DNA of 64,000 nucleotides. Origin: Porphyromonas uenonis 60-3. GTDB taxonomy: Bacteria > Bacteroidota > Bacteroidia > Bacteroidales > Porphyromonadaceae. Both the position numbers and the translations under genes were made by a program. Positions 52,724 to 60,862 of the stretch are shown one piece after another; positions within the stretch are counted from its first letter, which is position 1; each line of letters starts with the position of its first letter. The stretch lies in contig NZ_ACLR01000182.1 of NCBI RefSeq assembly GCF_000174775.1, forward strand, positions 62,001 through 126,000, written 5' to 3'. The notes under the pieces were generated by a model. The model worked only from the letters and a program-made list of their open reading frames with translations, did no database searches and was not told the DNA's origin.

Positions 52724-53455
52724 TCAATGATTATTTCTTAGTACTCTTGTCGTCTTCATAGTGGCGTCGTACTCTTTCCATACCCCCGAACGTTCTCCAT
52801 CGGCATACTGTCCCTCTACAACCAAAATCGGATTTCCGTTGCGCAAAACTTCTTCTTTGTACGCCCCATGTAGCACGCCCATGCGATAAGTTCGTGTGAC
52901 TTTGCTTTCAACGCCATCTCCCTGTTTCGTGAGTTTCCACTCGACCCCGTCTTTCTTCCCATTCACCCAACGGGTCTCAAGTATTTGAGCACCGTTTTGG
53001 CTGTCATACCGCTTCTCAAAGCCGTTTTCCACACTTTCCTGGTATTCTTTCTCCAAATCCAAACGACCGTCTTTGAAATAGGTTTTTACACAGCCATCGA
53101 TTTTACCCTTCTTCATAGGGGTAATCTTGCTGACAGTTTTGCCGTCTTGGTAGTACTCCGTGAATACCCCATTTCTTTTCCCCTGGTCATACGCCCCCGT
53201 TTCTCTCAGTACACCATCCCGATAGCGGTGGTACTTGCCATCCATCAGTCCGTTAGAAAAGGAAATAGTCTCTTCGTCAAGCCCCCGCTTGATACGCCAC
53301 TCTCCCTGCAAGGGTTTTCGGCTGTCCTTTTCGAAATAAACTGTCGTATTGTTTTCGCCCGATAGGGGTAAGAGTTCATCGCTTAGAATCACCTTTTGAG
53401 CCGATACCGAAAGGCTCAGCAACAGCGAGAAGAAAAAGAGAATATATCGATTCAT
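52724..53455 (-). CDS. MORN/YwqK-type repeat protein
   Basis: Secreted or periplasmic protein of 243 residues: signal peptide (about 1-19, LLLSLSVSAQ), then repeated units of form G-x-x-x-x-Y-x-x-G (MDGKYHRYRDGVLRETGAYD, KRNGVFTEYYQDGK, KIDGCVKTYFKDGR, ERSGVWKEYD). Such repeats are annotated as MORN or YwqK-antitoxin-like, but no toxin gene is seen, so an antitoxin role is doubtful. First gene of the island's cargo unit. Confidence 0.8.
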   Translation of the reverse strand: MNRYILFFFSLLLSLSVSAQKVILSDELLPLSGENNTTVYFEKDSRKPLQGEWRIKRGLDEETISFSNGLMDGKYHRYRDGVLRETGAYDQGKRNGVFTEYYQDGKTVSKITPMKKGKIDGCVKTYFKDGRLDLEKEYQESVENGFEKRYDSQNGAQILETRWVNGKKDGVEWKLTKQGDGVESKVTRTYRMGVLHGAYKEEVLRNGNPILVVEGQYADGERSGVWKEYDATMKTTRVLRNNH

Positions 53456-53706
53456 ATTATAATAGAATGCCCAATTATTTAATTGGTTACTTTTGCTTCA
53501 TTGCCTGTTTAATAAACGTGAAACTATGTGCTTCGCTTCCTTTGTCCTTTGTTGCTTTAAGTTTCTCTGCTCTCGAGCATATAAGAAAATATCCTGCCTC
53601 TTTTATCAAGAGGCAAGAGCATACACAGATGCTCAATGGCAAAGATAGAGTTTTTTGCGATACTCTGACCAAAACAATGGATAAAAACAAAGGAAGACCT
53701 ACATCA

Positions 53707-54009
53707 TTACCGATGAAGGTTTCTGTTGACATAGTTCTCACTCAGTATTCTGTTTATGTCTGAGAGCCGATAGAGGATTTTCCCTGCGATTTGGGTGTAA
53801 GGGATAATGCCCTTATCCCGATAGTCTTGCAGGGTGCGAGGGGAAAGGAATAGTCTCTCGCAGACCTCCCTTCCTGTGAGGTAGATTTCACCTTCAAAAA
53901 GAGGACGATGAGTTTGAGCGATATTTCTCACTCGATTCGTCAAACCTTTAATGCCAGAGATGAGTTGTTTCATCTCTGGTGTTTCTTTATTGATAGTTTC
54001 GTACTCCAT
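53707..54009 (-). CDS. Helix-turn-helix protein, excisionase-like
   Basis: DNA-binding protein of 100 residues. The C-terminal half has a MerR/excisionase-type helix-turn-helix: YLTGREVCERLFLSPRTLQD, then YRDKGIIPYTQIAGKILYRL (about 46-85). This type is encoded on many Bacteroides mobile elements, where it acts in excision or as a regulator. The 250 nt between it and the MORN gene hold no convincing gene. Direct function is inferred from type and location. Confidence 0.8.
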   Translation of the reverse strand: MEYETINKETPEMKQLISGIKGLTNRVRNIAQTHRPLFEGEIYLTGREVCERLFLSPRTLQDYRDKGIIPYTQIAGKILYRLSDINRILSENYVNRNLHR

Positions 54010-54077
54010 AGTCGTTAACCTTTACGAGTGTTAGAGTTAGCGAGGAGAGCTTCCACATCCTCTCGCTTGTAATAATT

Positions 54078-54132
54078 GCTGTCCGATAAAAGTTTTTCAG
54101 CGGAAGAAGAGTCTTTTATTTCATCGGACAGC
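54078..54132. promoter_or_regulatory. Inverted repeat upstream of the HTH gene
   Basis: GCTGTCCGAT (54078-54087) pairs exactly with ATCGGACAGC (54123-54132), 35 nt apart, about 70 nt before the HTH start. It could be an operator or part of a recombination site at the island's right end. Confidence 0.45.
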
Positions 54133-54220
54133 CGATTTACTCATTGAAGGACATTGTTTGTAAAACGGTACTCTTGAAAAATCAGTAATATTTGGAGTTC
54201 AAGAAGGCGTTTTGCTCAGG

Positions 54221-54528
54221 GCTGACGCATTATATTTTGCTCTTTTTTGATGACCTTCGAGGACTATAGGGCTAAATCCTCGCTACAAAGCGGTGTAGAG
54301 TCACTCTGTCGCTACTCTTACATCTCCGCTGATTTCAATTTCTACCGAAGAAATCGCAAATCTCCATGGAGCAAACGAAAATTCCTCACGGAACCGGGAA
54401 ATAAAAGTTCGGAAGAATGAAATGAAACTTCGGAAGAAAGATTTCGAAGTTCCGAAGAATTTTTCCGTTCCTCACTGGATATTCAAAAAGCTCTACCGAG
54501 GAATCGTGCGATTTCCTTGATAGTGCCG
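54221..54528 (+). repeat. Dispersed intergenic element, copy E (long form)
   Basis: 308-nt form, collinear with copy C over its whole length. The core is 54398-54457. It ends TTCCTTGATAGTGCCG as in copy C. It lies just right of the mobile island. The remaining gap to 54715 holds the GTTCC array; no gene is seen between 54010 and 54715. Confidence 0.88.
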
Positions 54529-54619
54529 TGGAGGACCTCACTTCGAAGAGTGCGCCAACCCAGAGTGCAGACGTACTAGTAGATACGAGTTCCAAAAATA
54601 GTTCCCCTAGAACCTTTCG

Positions 54620-54679
54620 GTTCCAAGGGAGGAACTTTTCAGTTCCAGCGGAGGAACGTTTCAGTTCCAGCGGAGGAAC
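54620..54679. repeat. Array of three GTTCC-N6-GGAAC palindromes, 22-nt period
   Basis: Units start at 54620, 54642 and 54664, exactly 22 nt apart. The last two are identical (N6 = AGCGGA), the first differs (AAGGGA). A degenerate GTTCC...GAAC lies just before, at about 54601. Same arrangement as 2704-2763. It ends about 35 nt before the DUF695-like gene stop. Confidence 0.72.
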
Positions 54680-54715
54680 CGTTTATCGGATGACGATGAT
54701 GGGTGGTTTGTTAGA

Positions 54716-55141
54716 CTACGGCTGTAGCTTGTCTAGTAGCTCCTGGTAGTAGCTCCAGTCGGGGTCTTGGACTACCTCAAATTGTAGTGGCAAGAGGGGC
54801 AGCTCCGCCAGCACCTCCTCGAGACGATCGAAGAAGGGGTCGTACGTACGGCTTACATAGAGCCACACTTTGCGTACTGGCTCTAGGATAGAGGCTGCGA
54901 GGATCGCCATCTTGTCCCGCTCCATAGCTGTCTGGAGCAGTTCGTCCACCGCCTCTATCTGCGCACTGTCCGTATCCGAGGGCTCTATGCCTTCGCCGTC
55001 AAAGGGATAAGCGATCTCGATCACAAAGCGGTACTTGCCCGTAGTGCGAAACTCCTCCAGCTCATCACGCACATGCAGATGAGCCGTTTGGCCAGCTTCG
55101 CTCTCGGCCAAGCCGTTGAACCAATTGTCCGTCAGTCGCAT
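54716..55141 (-). CDS. DUF695-like hypothetical protein
   Basis: Cytoplasmic protein of 141 residues without signal or membrane segment. The pattern of strands and helices (KYRFVIEIAYPFDGEGI, VDELLQTAMERDKMAILAAS, VRKVWLYVSRTYDPFFDRLE) resembles DUF695, a domain seen near RNA-degradation regulators, but the match is by impression only. It starts 6 nt after the cytidylate kinase-like gene, so they are probably cotranscribed. Confidence 0.6.
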   Translation of the reverse strand: MRLTDNWFNGLAESEAGQTAHLHVRDELEEFRTTGKYRFVIEIAYPFDGEGIEPSDTDSAQIEAVDELLQTAMERDKMAILAASILEPVRKVWLYVSRTYDPFFDRLEEVLAELPLLPLQFEVVQDPDWSYYQELLDKLQP

Positions 55142-55147
55142 AGTGGG

Positions 55148-55786
55148 TTACTTTTTGCCAATGGTTACACCACCGCAGGGAAGCTGGTAAGCGTGCGCGA
55201 TGATGTCGGTACAACAGGGCGCACCAAAGGCTCCCGTATTGAGGCAGAGGTGGTAGTTGGTCGACTCGCCCCACTCCCTATTGGTCAGCTGCTTATAGTT
55301 CTTGCGGCGGGCTCGGTCGGACTGCTCAATGCGCTTGCGCGCTTCGTCTTCAGTCGCCTCATCACCTCGCTGTAGGAGGGTCTTGACACGCGCCTCGACA
55401 TTGGCATAGAGGAATACGTTGAGCACGTCGTCTCGGTCTCGTAGGATGTAGTCGGCACTGCGCCCGATGATGACGCAAGGGTGCTCCTCGGCTATCTTGA
55501 GGATGAAGTCGTTGAGATAGCGGGTCACCGAGGGTGTCTCGACGAGCCCCGTCATGGGTACGGAGAAGAGTGCTCCGTGCGACATCGGCATGAAGTCCAG
55601 TCCCGACGTCGAGGCGTACTCGCTCTGCTCCTCGACATAGTCGGCTGCGTAGCCACTCTCCTCGGCGATCATGCGGATGAGCTCCTTGTCGTAATAGGTC
55701 AAGCCGAGCTGCTCCGAGAGCTGACGCCCTATGGTGCGAGCGCCACAGCCATACTGTCTACTGATCGTAATGATGCGATAAGCCAT
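55148..55786 (-). CDS. Cytidylate kinase-like family protein
   Basis: P-loop kinase-like protein of 212 residues, of the Cytidylate_kin2 type. It starts IITISRQYGCGARTIGRQLS (a G-x-G-x-R P-loop variant) followed by YYDKELIRMIAEESG. HPCVIIGRSADYILRD and RRKNYKQLTNREWGES are further family segments. True CMP kinase activity is not certain for this branch. The cdd gene is 46 nt upstream, another hint at cytidine metabolism. Confidence 0.85.
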   Translation of the reverse strand: MAYRIITISRQYGCGARTIGRQLSEQLGLTYYDKELIRMIAEESGYAADYVEEQSEYASTSGLDFMPMSHGALFSVPMTGLVETPSVTRYLNDFILKIAEEHPCVIIGRSADYILRDRDDVLNVFLYANVEARVKTLLQRGDEATEDEARKRIEQSDRARRKNYKQLTNREWGESTNYHLCLNTGAFGAPCCTDIIAHAYQLPCGGVTIGKK

Positions 55787-55832
55787 ATACTAATGGGAAA
55801 TAGGTCTCTACAAATGGTGGGTGAGCCCAGCG

Positions 55833-56312
55833 CTACGAAGGAATATCTGAACCGTCAAAGGCAAAGGGCAGGAGGAGTCGACAGTCGCTGATAACGATAG
55901 CTTCGTCAGACCCGCAGAGGATGACTTCAAAGGGTTTGCCCTGTCGCTTTGCCGTCTCCATCATCACCTGTCGGCATACGCCACAAGGGGAGATTGCCTC
56001 AACACGCTTGCCCTCCGTCTCGGCGACGATCATGAGCCGCTCCACGACAGCTCCTGGGTGGTGCGCCCCAATGGCGTAGAGGGCCGTTCGCTCGGCACAG
56101 AGTGTGGGCGAGAAGGAGGCGTTCTCCTGATTGCACCCCAGCACGATCTCGCCGTCCTCTAGCAGTGCCGCAGCTCCTACGTGAAAGTGACTATACGGGG
56201 CATACGACCGGCGGGTAGCCTCTACGGCAGCCTCCTCGAGACGTCCGTAAACCTCAGGCCACTCCGAGCGGGGTAGCCGCGTGTAGGGGATTAGTAACTC
56301 CTTATCGCTCAT
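55833..56312 (-). CDS. cdd: Cytidine deaminase
   Basis: Deaminates (deoxy)cytidine to (deoxy)uridine in pyrimidine salvage. 159 residues. The active site is complete: HVGAAALLEDG, TLCAERTALYAIG (zinc Cys and catalytic Glu) and ISPCGVCRQVMME (two zinc Cys). Homotetrameric type by length. Same direction as the kinase-like gene downstream. Confidence 0.93.
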   Translation of the reverse strand: MSDKELLIPYTRLPRSEWPEVYGRLEEAAVEATRRSYAPYSHFHVGAAALLEDGEIVLGCNQENASFSPTLCAERTALYAIGAHHPGAVVERLMIVAETEGKRVEAISPCGVCRQVMMETAKRQGKPFEVILCGSDEAIVISDCRLLLPFAFDGSDIPS

Positions 56313-56343
56313 AATACTATCTACTTAGATGTCTGAATAAACT

Positions 56344-56385
56344 AGAGGACAAGCTCAACTAGATGACTAGCCGAACTTGTCCTCT
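56344..56385 (-). terminator. Hairpin after fabD
   Basis: AGAGGACAAG (56344-56353) pairs with CTTGTCCTCT (56376-56385). On the minus strand it lies 23 nt after the fabD stop and is followed by a moderately T-rich stretch. Confidence 0.6.
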
Positions 56386-56407
56386 CCTTAGTTCTTGCAA
56401 AGATTCA

Positions 56408-57299
56408 TTAGATCGTTGCCAAGCTCTCACAGGTCACACCGCTGGCGATACGACCGATAAGACCTGCTAAGACTTTGCCTGGTCCTAGCTCTACGAAGTG
56501 TGTAGCGCCATCGGCGACCATCGCCTCGACACTCTTCGTCCAGCGTACGGGAGCCGTGAGCTGAGCGATCAGATTGGCTTTGATCTCCTCCACATCGGTG
56601 TGAGGACGAGCATCTACATTCTGATAGATCGGGCAGATAGGTGTGGCAAAGGTCGTCGCCTCAATAGCACGCTGCAGACGCTCCTTGGCGGGCTGCATGA
56701 GCGGTGAGTGAAAGGCTCCGCCCACCTTGAGTGGTAGCGCACGCTTAGCCCCCGCAGCCTTGAGCTGCTCGCAAGCCTCAGCGATACCCTCCATAGTGCC
56801 AGAGATGACTACCTGACCCGAGCAGTTATAATTCGCAGGAACCACCACCTGATCAGAGATGCCACGGCAGATCTCCTCAATCTTTTCGTCAGGCAGTCCG
56901 ATGATCGCAGCCATCGTCGAGGGGTGTGCCTCGCAAGCTGCCTGCATAGCCAGCGCACGCTCCGAGACAAGTCGCAGTGCATCGGCAAAAGGCAAGGCGC
57001 GACTCGCAACCAGTGCCGAAAACTCGCCCAGCGAGTGACCCGCAACCATATCTGGTGCAAAGGCGTCTCCGAGCGCCACCGTCATAGCCACAGAGTGGAG
57101 GAAGACAGCGGGCTGCGTTACCTTCGTCTGCTTGAGGTCTTCTTCAGTACCCTCAAACATGGTCTTGGTTAGGTCAAAGCCTAGCACTTCGTTTGCCTCG
57201 GCAAAGAGCTTGCGTACGGCTTCGCTCTTCGTATAGATCTCTTGACCCATACCCGACGAACTGAGCGCCTTGACCTGGGAATACAAAAGCTTTTTTCAT
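56408..57299 (-). CDS. fabD: Malonyl-CoA:ACP transacylase, with one apparent frameshift
   Basis: Loads malonyl groups onto acyl carrier protein for fatty-acid synthesis. The N-terminus begins at the ATG at 57299 (MKKAFVFPGQGAQFVG) in one frame, while the rest (MGQEIYTKSEAVRKLFAEAN onward) is in another. Removing one base from the three-base C run at 57252-57254 (plus strand) restores one frame of 296 codons plus stop. Active-site GHSLGEF (Ser) and the downstream AFHSPLM (His) are intact. As fabD is normally essential, a sequencing error is more likely than a real mutation. Confidence 0.9.
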
Positions 57300-57317
57300 A
57301 TGTTCTTATCGATTAGA

Positions 57318-58772
57318 TTAGTCCAAAGCACGGACGAGCATGCGATAGCTGCGCTCCACAGAGGGGCTGCTCACACGCTCATCGGGTGAGTGTGGGTGCT
57401 GGATCTCAGGACCGAAGGAGATCATATCCATATCGGGCATGACACCCTGTATGATCCCGCACTCGAGACCTGCGTGCATTACCTTGACAGCGGGCTCCTT
57501 GCCGTAGATCTCCTTGGCGGCTTGACACATTACTTGCATAATGTGAGACTCGGCATTGGGCTGCCAACCTGTATAGGACGCGTCAAACTCAACGCGAGCG
57601 TCCATCAGTAGGAAGCAACTCTCGATGCTAGAGGCGACCCACATCTTGCGTGAGTCACTCGAGGAGCGAACGAGGAAGCGGACGGAGATATGTCCTTCGC
57701 CAGCCTGTACCTGAGCTAGATTTGACGAAGCCTCTACTGTGTCGGGGAACTCAGAGAGCATTGAGATGACACCATTCTGACAAGCATTCAGCGCATGGAT
57801 CAGCGCGTCCTGTATTTCGTCGGGCAGGATCGTCTTAGGACGGTCACAGCGCTCTAGAGAGACGGTGATGTGATTCTCGATTCCTGCGAACTCCTTGTTG
57901 AATAGTTCCTCGTAGTCGGATACTAGCTCCCAAAGCGCCTCAGTGTCGTCCTCCTTGATAGAGAGCAGAGCGACTGCCTCACGAGGTATCGCATTGCGCA
58001 TGTTACCGCCATCGATCTCAGCGACTAGAGCACCACACTGCGAGACAGCCTCCTTGAGGAGACGCGCCATGAGCTTGTTGGCATTGGCACGACCGAGGTG
58101 TATGTCCACACCGCTGTGTCCGCCCTTGAGTCCCTTGATCGTAAGGCGCACGCCTATCTCGTCTGCGTCAGGCTCGTGGTTGTCTTGGTACTCTAGAGAG
58201 ACGTTGACATCGACACCACCAGCACAACCGACGAAGAGGTCGCCCTCCACCTCGGAGTCTATATTAAGGAGTATGTCGCCCTTGCTAAAGCCTGGCTTAA
58301 GTCCGTTGGCACCGTCCATACCGACCTCCTCATCAATGGTAAAGAGCGCCTCGAGGGGACCATGCTTGAGCGTATCATCAGCGAGGATCGCTAGAGAGAA
58401 GGCAACGCCCATCCCGTTGTCCGCACCGAGTGTCGTGCCATCGGCCGTGATCCAGTCGCCCTCTTGCATCGTTTGGATAGGGTCGGTCTCGAAGTTGTGC
58501 ACCTTGTCAGAGTTCTTCTGCGGCACCATGTCTAGGTGTCCCTGCAGGGTAGCTACGGGACGATCCACTAGTCCTGGTGTGGCTGGCTTACGGATCAATA
58601 CGTTGCCCACCTCATCTACATGGGTCTCTAGTCCTAGTCGCTTGCCCTCGGCAACGACATACTCCCGCACAGCCTGACAGTGTCCTGTGGGGCGGGGTAT
58701 CTGTGTGAGATCATAGAAATAGCCCCATAGTGTGGAGGGGGCGAGCTTTTGGTAGTCAGCTTTGTTCATCAT
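57318..58772 (-). CDS. pepD: Aminoacyl-histidine dipeptidase (M20 family)
   Basis: Zinc metallopeptidase of 484 residues that cleaves Xaa-His and other dipeptides. M20 motifs: LQGHLDMVPQ (first metal His and Asp), GADNGMGVAFSLAIL, FTIDEEVGMDGANGL (Glu pair) and MHAGLECGIIQG near the end. Typical two-domain layout with a dimerisation insert at about 200-390. Two Met codons start the frame. A -7 box lies about 95 nt upstream. Confidence 0.94.
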   Translation of the reverse strand: MMNKADYQKLAPSTLWGYFYDLTQIPRPTGHCQAVREYVVAEGKRLGLETHVDEVGNVLIRKPATPGLVDRPVATLQGHLDMVPQKNSDKVHNFETDPIQTMQEGDWITADGTTLGADNGMGVAFSLAILADDTLKHGPLEALFTIDEEVGMDGANGLKPGFSKGDILLNIDSEVEGDLFVGCAGGVDVNVSLEYQDNHEPDADEIGVRLTIKGLKGGHSGVDIHLGRANANKLMARLLKEAVSQCGALVAEIDGGNMRNAIPREAVALLSIKEDDTEALWELVSDYEELFNKEFAGIENHITVSLERCDRPKTILPDEIQDALIHALNACQNGVISMLSEFPDTVEASSNLAQVQAGEGHISVRFLVRSSSDSRKMWVASSIESCFLLMDARVEFDASYTGWQPNAESHIMQVMCQAAKEIYGKEPAVKVMHAGLECGIIQGVMPDMDMISFGPEIQHPHSPDERVSSPSVERSYRMLVRALD

Positions 58773-58867
58773 AGCTTATTCTCTTTATTGTTTGATGCGT
58801 CTTCCAGTGGAGAGGCACGTTTTGTTGTGTCGCAACGTGGTACACGGCACCTTTGTTACTCTGAGGA

Positions 58868-58875
58868 CAAAGGTA
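58868..58875 (-). promoter_or_regulatory. -7 box of a candidate pepD promoter
   Basis: TACCTTTG on the minus strand, 95 nt before the pepD ATG, in the gap after the transporter gene. Confidence 0.35.
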
Positions 58876-58952
58876 ACAAAATAAGCGATACCGACAGGCT
58901 ACGGACTGGTGCGCAAACAGGGCGGAGCGGTCCCGCTGACCGTTGCTCATCT

Positions 58953-59909
58953 TTACGATTGCTTTTTGCCCGAGCGCTTCGTCGCTTGGTGTATCTGGTA
59001 AGCGTTGAGAAGGTTTTGCCAGATAGAGTAGGCTGCCATAGCGACGGAGGAGAGCGGGTTGAGGTAGCTCTGCGCCAGCCAGATGGCGATGGTCGAGTTC
59101 TTTTGTCCCAAGCTCTGCCCGAGCGTGATGCTCTCGCCGAGTATTCGCTTGCTGAGCCACTTGCCGAGGACAAACTGAACGATGCAGGCTATTAGCCCCA
59201 TCACACCGAGGAGTATCATCGTCGGAATCATCTCTCGTGGCTCCTCAGCGATGAAGTATACCGTATTGGCCATGATGAGCGAGAGGCTAAGGAGCCAGAC
59301 CCAGAAGCTGGCCGATGGGATCTTCGAGAGCACACGATAGGCGGGTTTAGCCCCATAGCGGACGGCCCAGGCGAGGAGCAGGGGCAGCGTGATGACTGGT
59401 AGCACACGGTAGAAGATTTGCACAAAAGTGGCTCCGTAGTCCATCGCACCACTGCCGAAGAAGCCCAGCAGGAGCGGCGCCAAGGCGATGACTCCCACAC
59501 TGGTCAGCAGGACATAGGTGGTGCCGAGGGCGACATTGCCCCCGAGGAAGCCGATGACCACGGGCGATGCGGAGGCTGCAGGACAGAAGAAGCAGATCAT
59601 CAGTCCCTCAGCGAGGAGCGTGCTCTCGGAGATGCCCGAGTAGCGCACCAGCAGGTAGCCCCCCACTGCTAGCATGATCTGTATGAACTGCAAGAGAAAG
59701 TGTACGGGGCGTATGCGCAGATCTCTAGGCGTAAGCTTGAGAAAGCTAAAGAAAAGCATCAGCATCAGCATGTAGGGTATGGCGGGGCTCAGCGTGGAGA
59801 GCGGGCGATAGCCTACGATGCCGATCAGTATGGAGAGGGGGAGACCGTAATCTTTCAGTCGGCGCATGAAGCGCCCTCGTAGGTCTGCTATATTATAGTG
59901 TCTAGTCAT
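58953..59909 (-). CDS. Bile acid:sodium symporter-like transporter
   Basis: Membrane protein of 318 residues with about nine spans, of the SBF-like (BASS) superfamily. The frame is open to 59972, but the ATG at 59909 (MTRHYNIADL) overlaps the queG stop by 4 nt and is preferred. Family-like segments: MICFFCPAASASPVVIGFLG (conserved Pro/Ala-rich crossing) and GQSLGQKNSTIAIWLAQSYL (second crossing, where the sodium site lies). The substrate is not known; bile acid is only the family name. Confidence 0.82.
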   Translation of the reverse strand: MTRHYNIADLRGRFMRRLKDYGLPLSILIGIVGYRPLSTLSPAIPYMLMLMLFFSFLKLTPRDLRIRPVHFLLQFIQIMLAVGGYLLVRYSGISESTLLAEGLMICFFCPAASASPVVIGFLGGNVALGTTYVLLTSVGVIALAPLLLGFFGSGAMDYGATFVQIFYRVLPVITLPLLLAWAVRYGAKPAYRVLSKIPSASFWVWLLSLSLIMANTVYFIAEEPREMIPTMILLGVMGLIACIVQFVLGKWLSKRILGESITLGQSLGQKNSTIAIWLAQSYLNPLSSVAMAAYSIWQNLLNAYQIHQATKRSGKKQS

Positions 59910-60862
59910 AGGGTAGTCGTGTGATTGGTTAAGACCGCCTCGGCATTGCGGAGGAAGTCTTCGTAGGCGCATCGTCGCATTGAGGAGCCTATCGTTAGTG
60001 TTTCGTAGAGTTCAGGGGTAAAGTTTGCCAGTTGCTCATAGGTCAGCTGGGCAATGGCGGGGCGGATCATAAAGTCTGGTTCGTCGTGCGGTGTACAGTG
60101 TGCATTGTGCGGACAAACAGTCTGACAAACGTCACAGCCGAAGAGTCTATTGCCTAGCCGCTCAGCGACGCCCTCCGTCCAAGCGCCCCGATGCTCGATC
60201 GTCAGGTAGCTCAGACAACGATCAGCTCGGAAGGTGCCGTCAGCCTGCAAAGCGCCTCCAGGACAATGGTCGATACATCTCCGACAGCGACCACAGTAGT
60301 TCCTATCTATCACCGTACCGTACTCCAGCGGTAGAGAGACGACCAGGAAGCCATAGATAAAGAATGTGCCCAGCTTAGGTATGATCATCATCTTCGAGCG
60401 ACCCTGATAGGCAAGCCCGCTCTGCATGATCCAGTAGCGCTCCAGTAGCGGAGCCGTGTCGCAGCAGACACGCCCCGTGGCGCTCTGATCCACCTCTGAC
60501 TGAATGAATGAAAGGAGACGCTCCAGCTTCTTGCGTACCACCTTGTGGTAGTCGCGTCCGTAGGCGTAGTAAGCTACTTGGGGAGCCTCTAGCGGTTGCT
60601 TGACTGGTGGGTAATAGCTCTGCGCCACGACAATGATTGACTGAGCATCGGGCAGCAACTTGCGAGGATCTGAGCGAACATCATCATAGCGCTGCAGGTA
60701 GTCTAGTCCAGCGTAAGCATCTCCTGTGATGGTCTGCTGATAAGCTTGCCAGACATCTGGCGGAACGGCTCCCGCAGCTGCTAAGCCTACAGCGCTCAAA
60801 TGTAGCTCATCGTGTGCATAGCGAACGATAAGCTCCGTCGGTGATAGCGATCGTTGGGTCAT
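59906..60862 (-). CDS. queG: Epoxyqueuosine reductase
   Basis: Last step of queuosine synthesis: reduces epoxyqueuosine in tRNA using a cobalamin cofactor and two 4Fe-4S clusters. 318 residues. Motifs: DAQSIIVVAQSYYPP, YAYGRDYHKVVRKKL, NYCGRCRRCIDHCPGGAL (cluster 1) and FGCDVCQTVCPHN (cluster 2). It overlaps the radical SAM gene by 4 nt upstream and the transporter gene by 4 nt downstream, so all three are translated together. Confidence 0.94.
   Translation of the reverse strand: MTQRSLSPTELIVRYAHDELHLSAVGLAAAGAVPPDVWQAYQQTITGDAYAGLDYLQRYDDVRSDPRKLLPDAQSIIVVAQSYYPPVKQPLEAPQVAYYAYGRDYHKVVRKKLERLLSFIQSEVDQSATGRVCCDTAPLLERYWIMQSGLAYQGRSKMMIIPKLGTFFIYGFLVVSLPLEYGTVIDRNYCGRCRRCIDHCPGGALQADGTFRADRCLSYLTIEHRGAWTEGVAERLGNRLFGCDVCQTVCPHNAHCTPHDEPDFMIRPAIAQLTYEQLANFTPELYETLTIGSSMRRCAYEDFLRNAEAVLTNHTTTL

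Larger units (their letters stand above)
49808..54220. mobile_element. Remnant mobile island with integrase fragment
   Basis: About 4.4 kb, by eye more A+T-rich than its neighbours. It begins with a 5'-truncated tyrosine integrase gene and ends after an excisionase-like HTH gene, with four cargo genes (MORN, LemA, DUF3137, DUF1266) between. It is bounded by a truncated and a complete copy of the dispersed element in direct orientation. No attachment-site duplication could be recognised by eye. The element cannot be self-mobile as it stands. Confidence 0.6.

Noticed and set aside
52724-53455. MORN-type gene as antitoxin of a toxin-antitoxin pair
   Set aside because: It has a signal peptide and no adjacent toxin-like gene; the YwqK antitoxin label is a database name without support here.
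54601-54680. GTTCC arrays and the 21-nt repeats as a CRISPR array
   Set aside because: Units are only 16 nt or less, the period is 21-22 nt with no room for spacers of usual size, and no cas gene is present.
57284-57286. TTG at 57286 as the real start of fabD
   Set aside because: It would remove the conserved FPGQG start, which is present intact in the neighbouring frame from the ATG at 57299. A one-base indel explains both frames better.
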